Assembly: GCF_009905375.1 (NCBI RefSeq) | Contig: NC_133653.1 | Span: forward strand, 98,403,852 to 98,467,851 | DNA length: 64,000 bases | From: Apium graveolens | Lineage: Eukaryota; Streptophyta; Magnoliopsida; Apiales; Apiaceae | Direction: 5' to 3' | Shown here: positions 60,601 through 64,000 of the stretch, piece after piece | How the letters are laid out: each line of letters starts with the position of its first letter | How positions within the stretch are numbered: position 1 is the stretch's first letter | Made by a program: the position numbers and the translations under genes | The notes under the pieces: model-generated | Database searches by the model: none | What the model saw: the letters and a program-made list of their open reading frames with translations, nothing else | What the model was told of the DNA's origin: nothing

Positions 60601-61092
60601 CCACATCTCCTTCCCCTTATGTCATGCTTATGTCACATTGCTATGTCATCATCCCTTCTAATCTCTTTGATTAGCTTCTAATTATTTGCCTAATGATCGC
60701 TGATCTGTTATACGGTTCGCTTAACTTTCGTTTTCGTTTATCGTTTGAGGGATCATACCCGGGATCTTATTACTTAGGTTCCCTTAACCTTTCTCAATAT
60801 ATTGTATTCCTTTTATGATCCTCTCTTATAATCCTTTAATTTAAATCCTTTTTATCATGTTACCTTATACTCAATTCTTTCCGTATCTAGTGGATTTACG
60901 GGAAAAATCAAAGTGTTCGGAATTGGATTCTGACGATCTTTACATACACTTATATACCATATAGAGTGCCAATAAAATCTCAGAATATCCATAAAGGAAC
61001 CCCTACCTAGTGTGGCATGAAAAGTTTTCTCATTCAGCAAAAACACTATTCATAAGGGTTTCAAAAATTTTCCAAAAATTGGGGTTATTACA
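57697..61092 (-). repeat. Gypsy-E 3' LTR
   Basis: A 3396-bp LTR, TGTAACACCCCAAATCCGG...GGGGTTATTACA, homologous to the solo LTR at 43525-47982. A block of about 1.3 kb in the solo LTR (43675-44975) is replaced here by about 250 unrelated bp (57852-58105). It adjoins a PPT on the right, so it is the 3' LTR of a minus-strand element whose 5' end is beyond the window. The preceding GAAGT (57692-57696) would be the TSD. Confidence 0.88.
58575..58965. repeat. Tandem repeat of about 60 bp within gypsy-E LTR
   Basis: About six units with GGAGTCATAAGTCCTCGGATG and a GAATATTCGAAATAATATTC inverted segment; the four central units (58740-58960) are nearly identical, 60 bp each. A 20-residue repeating frame on the minus strand is a by-product of the 60-bp period. 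Confidence 0.9.
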
Positions 61093-61111
61093 GTCTCCCC
61101 TCCTTAAAAGG
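61093..61111 (-). other. Gypsy-E polypurine tract
   Basis: The minus strand reads CCTTTTAAGGAGGGGAGAC, directly before the LTR end TGTAATAACCCC. Confidence 0.85.
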
Positions 61112-64000
61112 ATTCCGTCCCGGAATCAGATAGAAAATGAATAGGGATACTTTCTTACTCTCGAGTAAATTTTCCCACATTGTGGTTCTTCCATCAAACT
61201 CTGAATAGTTTGATAACCCTTCTCCTAAGCACTTGTTCCTTTTTACTCTATAACCCTTCCTGGTTGCTCCATATAGGTTACGTCGAGTTGCTTGTCTATG
61301 TGCTCATATGCCCCTATTTATCTGGCATCCAATTATACTTCCTTAACATTGATACATGGAACACGTTATGACTTGCTACATGTTCGGGGGTAGGGCTAGC
61401 TCATATGCTAACTTCCCAAAACGTTTTAATATATCCAAGGGTCCAACAAATTATAGACTTAGCTTTCCTTTCTTTCCGAACCTCATCAATCCTTTCCAAG
61501 GGATACCTATAACATTACTAGGTCCCCTATTTCATACTCTTTGTCCTTTTGAGTCAAATCAGCATACCTCTTATGTCCATCTTGGGTTACTACCAGCCGT
61601 CCTCTGATTAGATCTATTATATCCCTGGTCCTTTGGACCACTGCGGGTCCGAGCATCTTGCGCTCTACAACTTTATCCTAACATAAGGGAGATCGACATT
61701 GTCTTCCCTCAAGGATCTCATAAGGCAATACCTCAATACTGACATATGATCTATTATCGTAAGAAAACTCAATCCGTGTTAAGTGATCATTCCAATTTCT
61801 TTCAAGTCTATTGCACAGACTCTCATTATAGCTTTTAGCATTAGAGCTTTTGCTTCTCAATACCCATTCTTTTCGAGTTCGAAATCTCTACTACCTTCCG
61901 TTCCTAATATTATACTGGTTATACTTCTGCTCGTTAGCATTCTATAACCTTTTAATAACCACATCAACCTTAGTATCACGAACGCGTTAGAATCGGAATA
62001 CCACCGTACTGATACTACTTCCTTTAGCTGCTTCCATCTTCGAAAGCTTGGTCCTTCATATAGAAGTAAAAGAATTTATTGAGAGATCACTATGATCATG
62101 AACACTTGTTATATCGCATAGTTAGTACAGAAGATGGCCAACCTTTAGTACTTGACAAGCAATTAAACAATAGTTGGTATCCTACTCGGCTTCTATCACA
62201 CAGATAGATAGTCATTCGGCAATACCTCCCCTTCTGGAAGGGTTATTCTTCTCAGCTTATATGAAATGAAAAGAAGAGAAAAGAACGAATTGAAGAGAAT
62301 TGTATATATGAAAAAAAATATACTGCCACAAAATATCTGGCTTGGAACCTACCTCTGAATTATAGAGGTTTGTCATAGGAGAACAAAACATATGTGTATT
62401 TATATCAACATCAAGTATTATAGTATCGTATTTCACATGCCTAACTATTTGCTATTCCGTCCATCCTTCTATGGACCCATGCTCTTCCTCGAGCTTATAC
62501 ACAATCACCTTTGAAACTCCCTCGATATCGAAAATCGAACCCGGGATCTCATTCTAGACATCATCGTTACTAGAATTCTATGCTTGCACCGCAACCTTCC
62601 TCGTATAATAATACGACTCTCTATTGATAAGAAAGAATAAATATTCAATAGGTAGATACTCTACTTAATTAGTCTATCAATGATAACTTATACACTACCA
62701 CGACCCGATTAGTGGTACTCAATCTCAACACCCATTCCAATACAACTCTCACGGTTGTAATCAGTTTATTACTCGCAGAATCATTGCTGCCTTACTATGG
62801 TCCACCACTGACCTACTGTAGTCATTCATTTTCCATGAAGTCTTAATAGCTAACCATACGGAGTCCATACATGTCGTATCAAATCCTTCTAAGGAGTTAA
62901 CATAACCACCAATCACAATTCATGAAGAACACTCCAAACTCTGACGTACTTTCATGACATGAAGTAGATAAAATTGCAGAAGAGTTTCAATCAAAGCAAC
63001 AATAGCAGGTTAATACCATTCTTAATCATATACCTTCAATAGAAGACTTAACTCGAAGGTTCGTCTAGTCCTTTTTGAAACACGGTCCTGGCTTATCTCA
63101 AGATAGTATCTTCTGAGATAGATAGCCCGCTCATGGCGATTACACGAATTAAACCTTTACCAACTACTATTACGGTTGGGTATTGCACAGTCATCAGAAG
63201 GAATGTCAATCTTCCAAACCATAATACAACCTGCATAGCGTTAACCATCATCACTGTATTCCTTTGGCACAAGCGCCTATAATTATCCTCTTACCTTTAA
63301 AGTGTCGGCCACCTCTTTGGCCTTTCCTGATAGTAAAATTTCCTTACAGTCAATGTCGTTTTAACCACCTCCAAATAAATTTTCTACCTTATTTCAATCA
63401 CAACTTATGTGAAGATGTTTTCCTTAAAATCTGATGAGTAAAAAAAAATATTACCATTTTTCCATAAGTTATTGCCTCAGTCTTTAGAGGTTAATCACTG
63501 TCATGACTGACTCTCAATCATAATTAGAACATCTTTTTATCTTAAGACCTAATTGCCCCGAACAACTTCGACCATTACTGGTTCGATCCATACCTTCTCG
63601 TGGTTTAACACGTGCCCCACTTGGCATCATTATAATTACGTCATATTTCCTTTATCAACATTTCTATTCTTGAGAATTTTGAGTATTATCTTTCTCCTTT
63701 TAAAACCTCTAAGGTTATCCTTGAATCGTTCCTCCTGTATTCCCTAGATACAGGGCATATCAAGATACCATTTATTAATACCAGAATCATTGTCTATATA
63801 CTTCTGAAAAATTTCTCCACTGATTCCTAAAGGTTGTTATTACCTTAATCTTTTCCAATTCATACTATCAAAACTCATACTATCCCTATTAAGGGTGGAT
63901 GCCAACCTTTATGCATTCCCCTAGGATTCATCTCAAGTTATCGAAGTTATATCCTTAATTCCACCTTTTTAAAAAAAATAATTGCACCCTTTCATGGATA
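61112..64000 (-). pseudogene. Gypsy-E pol, strongly degenerate, runs off the window
   Basis: Minus-strand Gypsy pol in reverse order along the plus strand. Recognisable: GPF/Y region near 61380-61500 ([34 protein letters not shown] with stops), an integrase segment at 61678-61860 (WNDHLTRIEFSYDN, EGRQCRSPLC), and traces of RNase H near 63310-63420 and RT near 63540-63640. The stretch 61900-63300 is hardly readable. Stops and frameshifts are far denser than in gypsy-C or copia-D. Identity to gypsy-C integrase in the readable 43 residues is about half by eye. Gag and the 5' LTR lie beyond 64000 if present. Confidence 0.72.

Overview
The window is eukaryotic nuclear DNA, almost certainly from a flowering plant and probably a eudicot with a large, repeat-rich genome. 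It is AT-rich and dominated by nested LTR retrotransposons of Ty1/Copia (SIRE-like, with an envelope-like ORF) and Ty3/Gypsy (chromovirus, Tekay/Del-like by its chromodomain-like tail and 3-4 kb LTRs). There are three hAT-type miniature elements, a Stowaway-type MITE and one apparently intact spliced host gene. I cannot name the species. All coordinates were derived by hand from the sequence. I use these names: copia-0, copia-1, copia-A and copia-D; gypsy-F, gypsy-B, gypsy-C and gypsy-E.

Layout. 1-2768: the 3' end of copia-0 (envelope-like tail and 3' LTR). 2769-7577: old AT-rich repeat debris with a minus-strand LTR edge plus PBS near 4900, and a hAT element with a perfect 8-bp target duplication (6311-7091). 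7578-26164: plus-strand gypsy-F, reduced to RNase H/integrase and a 3' LTR; that LTR is split by the complete 13.3-kb copia-1 (12416-25715, TSD ATTTA, two 592-bp LTRs). 26165-29430: two more hAT-type elements and one other inverted-repeat element. 29440-33534 (minus): a six-exon gene for a 327-residue NADPH-dependent reductase of the cinnamoyl-CoA-reductase-like / phenylacetaldehyde-reductase-like family. 33535-64000: a deep nest. Copia-A (LTR about 34537-36025, broken gag) is interrupted by gypsy-B (from 36947). Gypsy-B is interrupted by the full-length minus-strand gypsy-C (37461-53627, TSD CAAAT) and by copia-D (from 55000). Gypsy-C carries a 4.46-kb solo LTR (43525-47982, TSD TTGCA). Copia-D is interrupted by gypsy-E (from 57697), which belongs to the same family as the solo LTR and runs off the right edge.

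How parts work together. In the autonomous families the order is gag, protease, integrase, reverse transcriptase, RNase H for Copia and gag, protease, RT, RNase H, integrase, chromodomain-like tail for Gypsy, between LTRs with initiator-tRNA-Met primer sites and polypurine tracts. No pol copy here is intact; many stop codons are C-to-T or G-to-A changes, as expected from decay of methylated DNA. The reductase is the only convincing host gene.

Most interesting observation: copia-D lacks exactly the segment that in copia-1 runs from a GT donor (14333) to an AG acceptor (15416), with a branch-point-like CTAAT 25 nt upstream, and its join keeps gag in frame with protease. This looks like a retrotransposed spliced message and suggests a removable intron between gag and pol; a microhomology deletion remains possible.
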